NCBI RefSeq assembly: GCF_007655135.1
Contig: NC_045131.1
Coordinates: forward strand, 6,634,001-6,698,000
Reading direction: 5' to 3'
Origin: Punica granatum
Lineage: Eukaryota; Streptophyta; Magnoliopsida; Myrtales; Lythraceae
DNA length: 64,000 nt
Part shown: one piece after another, positions 1 through 12,600 of the stretch
How the letters are laid out: each line of letters begins with the position of its first letter
How positions within the stretch are numbered: position 1 is the first letter of the stretch
Program-made: the position numbers and the translations under genes
The notes under the pieces: generated by a model
The model's database searches: none
What the model saw: the letters and a program-made list of their open reading frames with translations, nothing else
What the model was told of the DNA's origin: nothing

Positions 1-1540
1 GCCGTTATAGTTGCATGTTATTAAATTCCATTTTCTAATTGTTATCGTAAAAAAAAGGGAGGTAGAGATTTATAAGTAGTAGTTATGCCATAGCTCAACT
101 ATTCATGTTCTACCTAACAAGATCATAGCTTCTATCATAGTAACTACAAGCCATTTTCTCCTAACTTCGTTTGTGAAACATAGTACAAAATGGTTTGAAG
201 AAATGACCGCAAAGAAACTAATGGAGCTATTCATTTTGTGAGATTAGCAATATAGCACCTCTATTCTGACGCTGATCAAATGCGAAGCAGATTTTTCTTT
301 TTAGGTAGTGTTGATGTGACACCAGGGAATAAACCAAGAGGCAAGAGTTTGAGGATGAAACAGGGGGGAAGGGGAGCAGTCGCCCCCACTTAACACCCTG
401 AACTTATGATGATATCGACGCCTAAAACCCTAAGCCATTCTCAAGTTCAATAATTCACTTTTTCATGCTGGAGCCTATATAAACTTCACAAGTCCACTCC
501 ACACACAGGGAGCATCTCTCTTCTACCCGTCCAAATAATACAAGTATCATTAAACATCAATCTGCAATCAGCATTATATCTTCCTAAGTCGATCTTCCCA
601 TTGTTATAGTAGAACATCACCCTCATAACCTAAATATTAAATCCTAGAGCCACCATGACACAGAAATCATCCCAAGATCCAAGGACATGCGGTTTAACAC
701 CATTAGATTACCTCGGAAACCACTTTGGACCGACCCAGTTATCAAAATAATTCCCAAAATAATCACATTATCGATTTTAGAGGAACCCCAATTCAGTATG
801 ACTATAGCTTAATCACATCACAGAAATGAACCAGAAAATTTTAAACCAAAAGCTAATTCTTTTTATGATCAATTAGACAGACAAACTTCAAAAGAACTAA
901 ATCCATTCTCCCCCCACCAAATTCTCGTCCGCAACTGGGTTGTCCGCTCAACAACATTAGATGGAAGTGTCTTGATGAAACAGCAACTCTCAAATCTCAC
1001 TCACTCCCAGACAAATAAATGAAAGTGAAACAAAATCTTTAATGATAAAGCCATAAGACATAACAGACAGAACCCACCCTCCAGGAATAAATTATGGGAC
1101 CAGAAATGATTATTGGAAATCCCAAGTAATAAAAAAATTGCACTTTCACAGTGGGGTGGTAGAGAGAGAGAGAGAGAGAGAGAGAGAGCAACCTTAATCT
1201 GTTCAAGAATGACGGGACCCTGGAGGCTGGGAGCTTTTTGCTGGCAAGAGGGACCCAGAAAGAACTGAAGCAGCAGCCCTCACTTCACCATCAGAGGCAC
1301 TGTGTGTTCTTCTTCAGCTTGATTGTACAAAAGGAGCAGCAGCTGCAGCAGGAGCTGAGGAGGTGGACTTAACGGTGGAAATGGCGACTGGCTGACGTTA
1401 ACTGTGTTAACGGTAACGGCGCGGTGTCGGGCGGGGCTTCCCCGTGACGTGATTTCTTAAAGGGGTGGGGGCCCTTTCTTCATGATTGGGGTTGGCTTCT
1501 TGATGGGCTCTCGGCCCCCCCGAATAGAAAGTGATTAGTA
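1..1540. repeat. Downstream-flank repeat, copy 1 of 4 (no gene seen)
   Basis: No credible gene. This is the first of four copies of the sequence that follows each ATPase copy; the others are 7586-9830, 18902-19700 and 29455-31580. Position 1 onward matches 7588 onward and 18902 onward, and the last 600 bp (from about 900) match all four, each with an AG microsatellite (here 1161-1188) and each ending in a segment containing GATGGGCTCTCGGCC. The end of this copy is like the copy at 18902-19700: both lead directly into the 5' flank of a pseudo-ATPase. The middle (about 300-700) retains only scraps of the LINE-derived block that is fuller at 7925-8790. Confidence 0.8.
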
Positions 1541-2951
1541 ATTTCTTAATCTTATGTTACTTTTTTTACTTTTACCTTGCCGTGTTTGAAATTTTTCTTT
1601 TTCACGTTTTACCTCGGGTAACGTAATCCACGGACTCGATGACTAGCATATATGAAAGCAAGAATATGGTTGGCTCAGTTAGAAGGCTTTAATACGCTCC
1701 GTTTTTTAATGAAATTTTCTAAGTTTTTTTTTTTATTTTTTTCTCTAAAATATAAATATTTGAATTCTTAAAAATATATAGATATAGATTTGTGGGAATG
1801 TTTATTATTTTCTTGATTTTTTAGCTTTCTTGATTTTTTTTATTTTTTGATAATTTTAAAATTTTAAATTAATGATATAGATTCGTCAGTTTAGTAGTTA
1901 TTTTCTCGGTTTTCTTTTAGTGAAAATGTTTTTTGATTTACTTTTTAAAACACTTATATAGATATAGATTTCTAGTATCGATAATTATCTTTTCGGGTTT
2001 TGAGCTTTTTCTTAGAAACAAAATTAAATTTTTTTAAGAAACATATAGATATAGATTTAAGTTTTTTAAAGATATAATGATGTGTGATATATTTGTTCTC
2101 CAAAAGCAAATAAAATCAGTCTTTTATAGATAAATAAAATTATATTATCTTTTGTATGATATTCTATAAGGAGGAAATTATGTCATATATCCTATGGTTT
2201 CACCGGATCTTCAAATCTATCATATGCTTTAAAAATTACCAAAAATATAACATAGTTTACATATAGTTCCAAATTTACCATGCTTTTATATCTTCTATCA
2301 ACATTTAACGGTGTTTCTAATGTGGAACGTAAGTGAGCCCATTCTTACTACTGTGGCCCTTTACCGGAGACAGATTTGAGAAAAAAAAATTAAACCATGG
2401 GATAGATTTGAGAAAAAAATTAAAACCATGGGATAAATTTGGAGTTTACTTACATTTCATTCACGGATAAATTGATGGCGGAATAGATTTGGAACTAAAT
2501 GTAAAATCATGAGATATTTTGAGTAATTTTTAAAACATATGATAAATTTAAAAATCCGGTGAAACCATAGGATATATGAAGTAATAACATCTTTTATAAA
2601 TAATGTACATATTACACGTAAATCGTGACCGACCTGACTCTAAAAAATATTACAATCACTATATTTTTTAAATTTTTCGCACACACACAAATTTACTTTA
2701 GGTACACATTAGACTTTCTAGAGGGGTTGCTTTTTCTCACACATAAAAAATTCATTTGTTTTTTCTTATCGTATTTATGAAATTAAATTATTATTAGTCT
2801 TATATATATGTCTAAAAATATATTTATTGCTATTCATTATAAATCACTATTTTTAAAAATTTATTGCAGATATAATTTATATAATAATTAAATTAATAGA
2901 AGAATAAATCACATTTAATCTCGTGTAATGCATTAACTAAACGGTTAGTTT

Positions 2952-2990
<39 letters not shown>

Positions 2991-3529
2991 TATAGGGCGA
3001 TGATAATACATGAAATATCAATTGTTTCCATATCTTACGATATCAAATAATATTCCTGAATAGTAACCGTCGATTTAATTTTTCCAAAATCAACAGAATC
3101 CGCAACAAAATAATTTTCAAATCATGGTTAAAATTTTAAAAGAGATACAAGATTTACACAATTTTATTTTGGCTTAATAATAAAGATATAAAGATTTACA
3201 TTTACACAATTTAAAAAGAGAAGAGACAAAAGATTTACACAGTTTAAAAAGGAAATTTAATTTCCATTCAAAATCTAGTAAATAAATCTATATAATCTCC
3301 ATTAACTTGGATTGATTGAAATTATTCAACATTTACTTCGCTTAAATAAAATCTTGGATTCAAGTTCTCGTGAATGCATAAAATCCACGTTGGAGAAGCG
3401 TTACCTCTTAATAGGCTTACCCGACTCAATGGATTAGTCGGACCCCAATTGTACATCTATACAATCTCCCAATCTATGCTACTTCTTTAAAAATAAACAC
3501 ATATATATATATATATAATAAACATATGC

Positions 3530-3580
<51 letters not shown>

Positions 3581-3765
3581 GCTTCGCAACTCCCGGCCAC
3601 GTAGCTTTTCTTCATCTATCACAGTCGGATTCCCCCCACGCTCTCCCTAAGAAACTGATGACATCCCATAAGCGAAGCAGCCCCAGCGGGAGAGCATCAA
3701 CGGAACCTCTCGCAGTGGACTGCAACGATTGAACACTCTCCATCGATCTTCTTTCAGGCGTTACG
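1541..3765. repeat. AT-rich 5' flank of left ATPase pseudogene
   Basis: No gene seen. The stretch aligns with 20018-21712, the 5' flank of the right pseudogene, apart from a MITE at 19728-20017 that is absent here. It holds TA microsatellites at about 2957-2986 and 3542-3577. About 2995-3060 resembles the promoter-side sequence of the intact gene (13885-13960; shared words such as CAATTGTTTCCATATCT). A SINE-like segment lies at about 3290-3480. Confidence 0.65.
3290..3480 (+). mobile_element. SINE-like segment (candidate)
   Basis: A segment with a B-box-like word (GGATTCAAGTTCTCG, about 3356) followed by CTTAATAGGCTTACCCGACTCAATGG-type sequence and a GATTAGTCGGACC motif, the layout of tRNA-derived plant SINEs. 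The same segment occurs at about 21330-21480 as part of the duplicated flank. A diverged relative lies at 35865-36041, where the order B box, CCTTAATAGACCGAT, ends in an A run. No target duplication was confirmed, so this is a family-level suggestion only. Confidence 0.35.
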
Positions 3766-6255
3766 ATGTCTCATAGCGTTCCCGTGAACAACCCCAGGAT
3801 CCTGCGGAAGCTCTCCTCCATCACGATCGACGTCCCTCCTGGCGATGATGGTTCGAATAAGGAGGACGGGAAGGATGAGAAAGTCGATCCAAGGTCTCTG
3901 AGCCCCATGATTAGGAGAAGAGCCTTGCGGCTTTGGCGCAGCTCAGTGGGGTGAGTAAGCTCACTTCGGCTCATGGAACTGACTTGGAAAACGGCAGACC
4001 GCCCGCAAAGAATTTCTTCAAGTCCTACCTGGAAGCCTATATGAACCCGGCTGCCATGTTGCTCCTCTTGTCCTGCGGGTTCCTCTCTTTCAGAACGGCT
4101 TGAATGAAGGCTGGTCTGAAGATGACGGCATTGTCTCCGGGGTATACCTACTCGTGATCGTTTTGGCCATTATCAACTATAAGCAGAGCCGGCAATTCCG
4201 GAAGCTCTGGAATGTGAGCAGTGACAAAATGATCGAGGTCGTCAGTGGAGGCAGGAAGCAGAAGATATCCATTGTCGAGGTCCTTGTGGACGACCTTGTG
4301 TGTCTCAAGATTGGGGATCGGATTCCCGCCGACAGACTCTTTGTGGACGGGCATTCTCTGAAGGTTGTTGACGAGTTGAGCGTGACCAGGGAGAACGGTC
4401 ATGTGGAGGTGAACGGTAACGAGAATCCTTTCCTGCTCTCGGGGACAAAGGTGACAGAAGGGTATGCCTGAATGATGGTGACCTCGGTGGGGATGAACAC
4501 AGCCTGGGGCAAGATAATGAGCTCAGTGGCCCGCGACCTGGCCGAGGAAACTCCCTTGCAGGGCTGACTCTAACAAACTGACCGACAGCATTGGGATAAT
4601 CGGCTTCACGGTTGCCTTAGTTGTCCTCGTAGTCCTGATGATCTGGTGCGCTAAAAATTGACTACATTGCCTGACCTATTTTCTTATTAGGCAGCATCAT
4701 ATTTTATATTAATAACTGTACCAGGGCATGCCCATGCAAAATAAGTCAGATAAACTCGAACATGATGAGTACGATAATCGATATATTAGGTGATGTAGTG
4801 TATATTAATCTATGCCCCTGGATATCAAATTGATGCGTTTTACATACCAGGTACTTCATTGGGAAGACCCCTGATGAGAGCGGAAGTGTGGAGTACAGAA
4901 GCGGTCAGACGAAGCGAAATGATGTGACACGTGCTATCCTAATGATCATTGCTCCAGCCGGGGCGATGGTAGTAGTAGCAATCCCCATGGGTTTGCCTCA
5001 GGCAGTCACTCTCACTCTCGCTTATGCGAAGAAGCGAATGGTGTCGGACAATATTGCCATGGTCCGGAAGCTCTCTGCTTGTGAGACAACGGGGTCCGCC
5101 ACAACCATCTGCACGGACAAGATCGGCGCCCTGACTTTGAAATATCCATGCCACCTGGAAGTTAGATCAGCAGTGGAATCATGCAAGAATGAGGGGGTGA
5201 ACTTTAAGATGATTACCGGAGACGATGTCCACACCGCAAGGGCGATTGCCATCGAGTGTGGCATTCTCGAAACTCCCAAAGACAACTCCAAGATCGAAGA
5301 GATGATAGTTGAAGGCGTGGAGTTCCGAAACTTCTCACCTGGAGAGAGTTTTGCGGCCGTAGACAGGATCCGCGTGACAGCCCGATCTTTCCCTTTTGAT
5401 AAGCTCCTAATGGTGCAGACCCTGAAGCATAAGGGCGATGTGGTTGCAGTCACGGGAGACAGGACAAATGATGCCCCTGCCTTCAAGGAGGCTGACATCG
5501 GCCTCTCCATGGGAATCCAAGGGACCGAGGTCGCAAAAGAAAGCTCCGACATAGTCATACTGGATGGTAACTTTGTCTCAGTGGTGACTATACTCAGGTG
5601 GGGCCGATGCATGTACAACAATATCCAACTCACAGTTATTGTGGCCGCCCATGTGATCAACGTCGTAGCGGCATTATCTTCGGCCGAAGTCCCCTTGAAT
5701 GCAGTCCAACTACTGTGGGTCCACCTGATAGTGGACATTTTGGGTGCTCTTGCACTGACTACGGAGCGGCCGACAAACGATCTCCTCAGCCACCCACCTA
5801 TGCAGCGATCTGAGCCACATATAACACTCGTCATATGGAGGAATCTCCTTGCTCAAGCTTTATATCAAGTCACTGTCCTTCTGATCCTTCAGTTCAAGGG
5901 CAGGTCCATTTTCGGGGTGGGAGAGGTGGTCAAGAACACAATCATCTTCAACTGCTTTGTCCTCTGCCAGGTCTTCATCGAGTTCAATGCCAGGAAGCTC
6001 AAGGAGAAGAACGGGTTCAAGGGCTTCCACAAGAATAAGCTGTTCATTGGGATCATTGGAGTCACCTTAGTTTTCCAGGTGCTGATGATTGAGTTCCTCA
6101 AGAAGTTGGCAAACGCCGAGAGGCTGGGCTGGACACAGTGGGCTGCCTGCATTGGGATAGCATCACTAACTTGGCCCATTGGATGGCTTGTCAAGTGCAT
6201 TCCACTGTCCTCTGTACGGTCTGTCCTTCCCAGTAAACAAGCTTCAGCATCCTAA
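3766..6255 (+). pseudogene. Ca2+-ATPase pseudogene, left copy
   Basis: A degraded copy of the intact ATPase at 14320-17572. Exon 1 relic 3766-4645, intron about 4646-4850, exon 2 relic 4851-6255. Lesions in exon 1: most of codons 5-55 are missing, one base is lost near 3913 (frameshift), about 70 bp are missing near 3990, a stop sits at 4469-4471 (CGA to TGA), one base is inserted near 4570, and the actuator motif TGE reads TRE. Exon 2 is open to its end (more than 450 codons) but lacks about 186 codons of the nucleotide-binding domain, joined at ALTL/PCHLEV. It also reads DKIGA for DKTGT and IPMGLP for IPEGLP in membrane segment 4, has His for the TM6 Asn, reads GDRTND for GDGTND, and lost six codons (KFIQFQ) before TM5. 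These changes exclude pump activity. The shared domain deletion ties it to the right pseudogene. Confidence 0.9.
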
Positions 6256-7585
6256 GATGGCAGTGTCAAGTCCTAGGGAAATAAATCTTCTTCTTTTTTA
6301 ATTTGGCAACATATCAAGGACTCTAGTAATCACAACGGTCTTTCGTAAGTTTAGTGATACTGACTTGCAGTAGCTGTTGATTCATGTAAATTTTAATTAG
6401 CTTTATCAGTTTGATATTCTGAATTCAGCAGTTCTTTCTCCCTCATAATTTCTATTTGCAAAGATTTTTGCACATGACACCAAGAAAAAAGAATTCAGGT
6501 TGACACAAAAAGTTGAAGTGCTCATTAGGATATTCATGTTTTATGGCTCATATGGCATTATATATCTTCGTGGAGGACAACTTAAAGAATGAGCATATCA
6601 TATGGGTAATGAATCTTACCGCATCTCACATATAACTATGGAAAATAGATACCAATCATGCTGGTCTTTAATGTGACTCCATGACTATATATGCAACGAC
6701 CAAATGTGAAACAAATCTTATCGTTTTCTATCATTCCTTAAGTTTTTAAAAATCCTCTACTTTAGAAGATTCAGATTCTGCAGTATATAACACACGGAAT
6801 CCATAGACTCACTCATAATGCAGCCAGTGAACCGAGGAAACGTCAAAAGCTGAACCTTTTGCTTTATTGGCATGCTAACATCGAGGCAAGAGCCTTGGAA
6901 CATGGAGTCAAGTATATAAGACTAGCGGCATAAGAAGAAGCTAGTGTTCACTCTTCTTGCAGAAGCTTCCAGTGTGACTGTAGATAATTCTGACACATCT
7001 AAACTTCTATACTTAAAAGGTCATCTCTTTAAAACATTCCTCAAGCTTCAGGTCTTGGCCATCAGTGACATTCGGACCTGCAAGATTGTATTTTTTAGTT
7101 AATGAAAACTACTGCAGTGAAAAAATGAAACAGGAAAAGGAGAAGAATAATGAGAACCATGATAAGAGAAGGTTCTGGGATGAAGACTCTGCAGTGCAGT
7201 GTATGGATCCAAGATGCTCAGATGAGCCATATTTACTACTCTCTTAAGAAGCCTTTTCCATAAATGTGTAGATAAGAGAAAAAAAGGGGAAACAAAAATA
7301 ACAGCAATGGGACCATCCATCACATTCTTTGCCCCCAAATCAAAATGCAACAATCACTCGGAGAGAACAGTCGAACTTTTATTTTTTCTGTAGAGAATGA
7401 TAATTTATCACAATAAAAATATTGGTCTAAGTACTACAATAAATTCTCCGTAGAGGTCTCAGAGCTGGAAATAAGTGTTCATACTGACTAGTGTTAGATG
7501 AAAGAAAGTTCAGCCCTAGAGACGTTTTTCTTTTACACTAGAGGATCATTTGGTATGCGACAATAGAAAGGAAATATAATTTTGA
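6256..7585. repeat. 3' flank of left ATPase pseudogene
   Basis: No gene seen. It aligns base for base over long runs with 17573-18900, the 3' flank of the intact copy, and partly with 29092-29450. An AATAAA-containing word (GGAAATAAATCTTC) about 25 bp after the stop is conserved in the left and intact copies and may be the ancestral poly(A) signal. Short reading frames around 7065-7353 are not conserved in the other copy. Confidence 0.7.
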
Positions 7586-9443
7586 CCCGTTATAGTTGCA
7601 TGTTATTAAATTCCATTTTCTCAGTGTTCTCGTAAAGAAGTGGAGGTAGAGATTTATAAGTAGTAGTTATGCCATAGCTCAACTATTCATGTTCTACCTA
7701 ACAAGATCATGGCTTCTCTCATAGTAACTACAAGCCATTTTCTCCTAACTTCGTTTTTGAAACTTAGTACAACATGGTTCGAAGAAATGACCGCAAAGAA
7801 ACTAATGGAGCTATTCATTTTGTGAGATTAGCAATATCGCACCTCTACTCTGATGCTGATCAAATGCAAAGCAGATTTTTTTTTTTTAAGGTAGTATTGA
7901 TGTGACACCATGGAATAAACCAAGAGGCAAGAGTTTTAAATGAAATATAGGCAAAGAAACAGTCTTCATCTTCACCGTTGAGATTATATCCTTCACCAAT
8001 CTCTCCACCCGCTTGCTATGCTTTTGAAACACCCTTTGATTTCTCTCCATTCATATCCAGTAGATGTAAACAGTCCACACGAGCTTTAAGACTCCCGGGC
8101 AACGAGCAGATCCAACAGAGTTCGGTAGACCAGCTTGCTGCAGACCTGTTGATTCCCACTCTTCACAGGATGCTGTACCATATTGAAGCCGTAACTCGGC
8201 AGGAGGAAAAAAAAAATGATCCTTGCTTTCCTCATCCTGACCGCAAAACTCATACTCCATAGCTACCGCCTGAGTGCTCCATTTTGCAATTCTACTCTTC
8301 GTGCTAAGCCTATCAGGAACACAAAGCCAATCAACGAATGAAGCTCAGGGAATGTTTCCCGAGAACCAAACAGCCTTATGCAATACTACAGGGGGTCCCA
8401 TGGGCCGGAGTCTAGCCCATGCACTTGAAGCTTTAAGCTTACCAGATTTGTGAAGGAGACAACAGACCGATCCTCCTGCTCCAGCTGCAGATTTTGAGCC
8501 AGAGTTTTAATCTGAGCAACCTGGGGATCATTACTTCTTGGCCACAACCAGGTTCCATGCTTCAATACAGACCTAACCATATCTTTCCCCTTGATGGTGG
8601 GGAAGCAAACATAACGTCTATTGCAAAATGAAGCCAAGGGTCCAACAGGTAACCAGCTATCATGCCAAAAGTATATGAGCTTGCCATCTCATACCTTGAA
8701 AAAGAAAAAAGGCCTAACAGATTCCGTTAACTGTAAAAGCTTGAGGATACCAGAGAATAAACCAAAGAGCTTGAGGATATCGGCACGTGACACCCTAAGC
8801 CATTCTCGAGTTCAATAAATTCACTCTTAAATGCTGAAGCCAATATAAACTTCACAAGCCCGCTCCACATAGGGAGCATCTCTCTTCTAGAGTTACAAAT
8901 AATTCAAGCATCGTTAACCATCAATCGGTAATCAGCTTTGTGTCTTTCTAACTCGTTAACCTGCATAACTAAATAGTAAATGCCGAAGCCACCTAGTTAT
9001 ATCCTCCCAAGTCCGATGACGTGGTTTAACACCATTAGATTATCCTGGAACCTCCTAATTTGGGCCGACCCAGCGGTCAAAATAATTCCCACTGCCGATT
9101 TTAGGGGAACCTCAGTTCAGTATGACTACAGCTTAATCACATTTGATCTCAACTGAAATGAACCAGAAATTTCCAAACCAAAAGCCAATTCTTTCTACGA
9201 CCAATTAGACAAACTTCAAAAGAACTAAACCCATACTTCCCCAACCAAATTCTTGTCCTCAACTAGGTTGTCTGCTCAACAACATGGGATGGCAATGTCT
9301 TGATGAAACAGCAACTCTCAATCCCAGACAAACAAATGAAAGTGAAACAAAATCTTTAATGATAAGCCATAAGACAGGACAGACAGAACCAAAATTATTG
9401 GAATTCCCCAGTAATATAAAAATTGACACTTTCACAGTGGGGT

Positions 9444-9478
<35 letters not shown>

Positions 9479-9830
9479 CGAAGCAAGAGGGACCCGGAAA
9501 GAACTGAAGCAGCAGCCCTCACTTCACCATCAGAGGCACTGTTCTTCCTCAGCTTGATTGTACGAAGAAGCAGCAGCAGCCAGCAGTGGAGAGGTGGACC
9601 TGACGGTGGAAATGGCGACCGACTGACGTTAAATGTGTTAACGGTAACGGCGCGGTATGAGGCGGGGCCTCCCCGCGACCGTGATTTCTCAAAGGGGTGG
9701 GGGCCCTTCTTTCATGATTGGGCTTGGCTTCTTGATGGGCTCTCGGCCTACCAAATAAAGATTGATGGGCCCACAAATCGAAAAGTTTCTATTTGCTTTT
9801 GCTTCCGGTATTCCAAGAAATTATCAGATT
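7586..9830. repeat. Downstream-flank repeat, copy 2 of 4
   Basis: Second copy of the flank that starts at position 1, now with a larger LINE-derived insert (7925-8790). From about 9180 it matches the other three copies, with an AG microsatellite at 9448-9476. It ends like copy 4 (29455-31580) and then runs into the spacer at 9831-12600. No cellular gene is supported. Confidence 0.75.
7925..8790 (-). mobile_element. LINE remnant (zf-RVT region), broken
   Basis: The minus strand encodes pieces of the C-terminal part of a plant L1-type LINE polyprotein. Around 8386-8637 it reads a GYVCFP-like word (here RYVCFP), TIKGKDMVRSVLKHGTWLWP and DPQVAQIKTLAQNLQLEQED. A CGQDEESKDHFFF segment typical of the zinc-binding domain after the reverse transcriptase lies at about 8190-8250. 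It is interrupted by frameshifts and is a poorer version of 29455-30480. There is no catalytic reverse transcriptase, so it is dead. The joint with flanking DNA near 7930 differs from the copy at 29580, so part of the element was deleted here. Confidence 0.6.
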
Positions 9831-12600
9831 AAAACTTTTCTAATTCTATGAACTCATATGAGATATTTAATTTTAAAAAAAGGTTTAGACATGCTTGTTG
9901 CGCGGGTGTGTAAAAAATTAATAAAATTGAGCTTATTCAACTTTTTATGAATAAATGTTTTCATTAATTTAGATATTTTTGTTCATATTTTTTTATAATA
10001 TTTAAATTTTATGGAGAAATGTTTTAATTATTCAACTTTTTGGAAATTTTTTAAGAAATATTATATCTATTCAAAAATGAGAAGTTTGTTTCATTTTTCA
10101 ATATAATAATTATGGTCAACTAGTTAAAAAATCACCCAAATCATGAGTTAAGGGTATTAGAGAAATGCTAATGGTCCTTCTCCAGCGACATGGTCAAGGA
10201 TATGAAATGTGAGGGATCATCTTTCACCGATCGTAGAACATTCTAATGCTTCACGTTTTAACAGACCAAAGGTATTGGAATATACATAACCACTCTTTAA
10301 CCTCAACGCGTATACTATTTTCCCTTCGATAATTCACATTTCACCGTGGAACATCACTCGAAGAATCGAACAATTAATACAAAGTCAAACTCAGCTTTGT
10401 GATCACTCGCACTTGACGTATGAATACTTTTGTCCACTATCCCCATTGATCCCTCGTTGTTGGGACTTCGCAATCATATAGTTATATAGAGAAAACTGCA
10501 TGCGTACCGAATGTCACCAACAGACAAGAGTCGAGCACCGTATAAAAGCATGTTTCGAGGGAGGGAGTTATTTAAGTCTTCGATCGGATGGGAAGGTCGT
10601 GATAATAAATGGCATTGTCATGTAATGTAACAAACCCTAGCCGATAGGTAATCAATTCCACAAAAAGTTGCAACATTGTCTCTCCGGAATTCGGCAACAA
10701 AGCCTGGGAGAAGTTTTGAAGAGAAGAGGAAAGTTGATTTGGTCTCTAGCTGGAATGCAGCTTCCTGACAAACCCTCTTTAACAACCCCCAAATGTTTCA
10801 CCAAAAAGAAGGAAAAAAAAATCAGGAGAAAAAAGAAAAAAACATTTAAGATATGCATTCGTGGCATGAACAAGAGTGTAGTACAGTTGTTTTAGGCTCA
10901 AATCAGATTATGAATCGATAGACCGGCTCAAACTTAGCAATATAAGAAGCACCATTATTTTCGGGTGGCTCAAAACATTTGAAATGTCATAGCCAAGAGT
11001 GTCTTTTTCCGTACTCGATACAACATGCTCATATATATACACTTGCTTACACCTTATTGAGTAGATCATAATATCTCGAAGATGCTAGTTATGAACTGGA
11101 ATAAGAGGTGTACTTTCTTATATTGACGCAGTGGCCTCTATATCTATGTAGAAGGCTATACATGGTACGTACATCAGTCACAACTATAAAAGTACTTATC
11201 TGGTTTGCCCTTCAACTGTCCAAGTAAATATAATACTAATCATGTCAACCGGAAAAAAAGAAAAAGAAAAAAGATTGAGGAAATCCTCTCGTCATTAATT
11301 TCGTAATCCTAATTTAGAAAGGTCAACATCGACGATACAGAGGTTACGGGACCTAGTATCCATCTAAGAGGACAAACTATGCATCCGCATGATAATGTCG
11401 GTATCGTTAGGACAATTTTCTCTTTGGAAGTATAAAGTATAAGGTGAGACCACCCCAACTGTTCTCTTACCTCAATATATATGCGGTATAGAGATCCCCA
11501 GAACTATGCACAGTCAATCTGTACTTTGATGTGTACTTCCTATACAAAGCAACAAAACATATCGACATCTTCACTCTTTGTTGTGGTTCGTTTATCAAAA
11601 AAGAAAAATCAAAGTCTGCATTAATCCCAATTGCAGAAGAGAAAACCCTCCAGAGACAGGCAGACAGAGGATTAATTAATTAATTAACTGATCAAGTACG
11701 TTATAAAAAACCAAACATATACAACGAAAGACACAGTAGTTATAATATTTAAGAAAGGGGTGTATTAGAAGATGAAGAGAATTACTAACTTGACTTGATT
11801 TCAATGGTTCTGCATCCCTTTCGTTTTCTTTGAATAATATTTCATGTTAGAGTCTTATAGATGGAAAAAATCTATATAGGAGAAAGTTTTATTCGGTATT
11901 CTTTAGTTGGTCGATCCGATTCGAATATAAATTAACTGGACCTATTAAGTCTTCTGATACTAGGTGATGCATATAAAAAAAGAGAGCTCAATCCCAAAGA
12001 CATAGCTAGCTAGGGATCTCATCAAAAGACCCAACCGCGTGTGACGACCCAGAAACCCTAACCACACATTCATATGCAGCACTTATATGTCTGTCTGTCT
12101 GTCTGTATATGCAACAGAAGATACATAAAAAACAAGCAGACAAGATTCATAAATTAATTGTTTGCCTGGATTATTGTTTGACCCTGTCCATCTCCCATAT
12201 ATCATCAGTTAGCAATGAGCGGCCAATGCGGAATATGCGGATTAGAAAGATCGGCTAGTGACAAAGTCGACCGACCGTCATTACATAAGTCTGCTCAGAT
12301 CAAATGCATCACAAGTGACAAACCAAATGGAATGTAAAACACGCCATATATATACTTATGATATCCTAATTAGGCAAGAAATTTCTAGCCTTATGATGAC
12401 TGAACAAATCAATATATTGTCCTCATGGGATTGGAGATTCAATGCACCTGGACAACTTGCACGATGTCCTACTGGAGAAGTTTTTGTGTGCAACGATAAT
12501 ACGATTACGCCGTAAAGATACATAAAAAATATTATTTTTACTAATAATGAATTATTTTTGTCAATAATAGATCTTTTATATTTTTGTTTACATACAAAAA
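9831..12600. repeat. 2.8-kb spacer duplicated at 31581-34510, no gene seen
   Basis: Aligns along its length with 31581-34510, with many substitutions and small indels, so it is one arm of the segmental duplication. I see no gene. The minus frame at 10652-10873 and the frame opening with QCGICGLE near 12214 are not conserved between the two copies. A TGTC microsatellite lies near 12090-12106. TATAAAAGCATGTTTCGAGG near 10540 is conserved in both copies (32297), but nothing downstream of it looks coding. Confidence 0.7.

Noticed and set aside
7065..7353. Opposing short frames downstream of the left pseudogene
   Set aside because: Not open in the homologous place at 18380-18600, and no recognisable motif.
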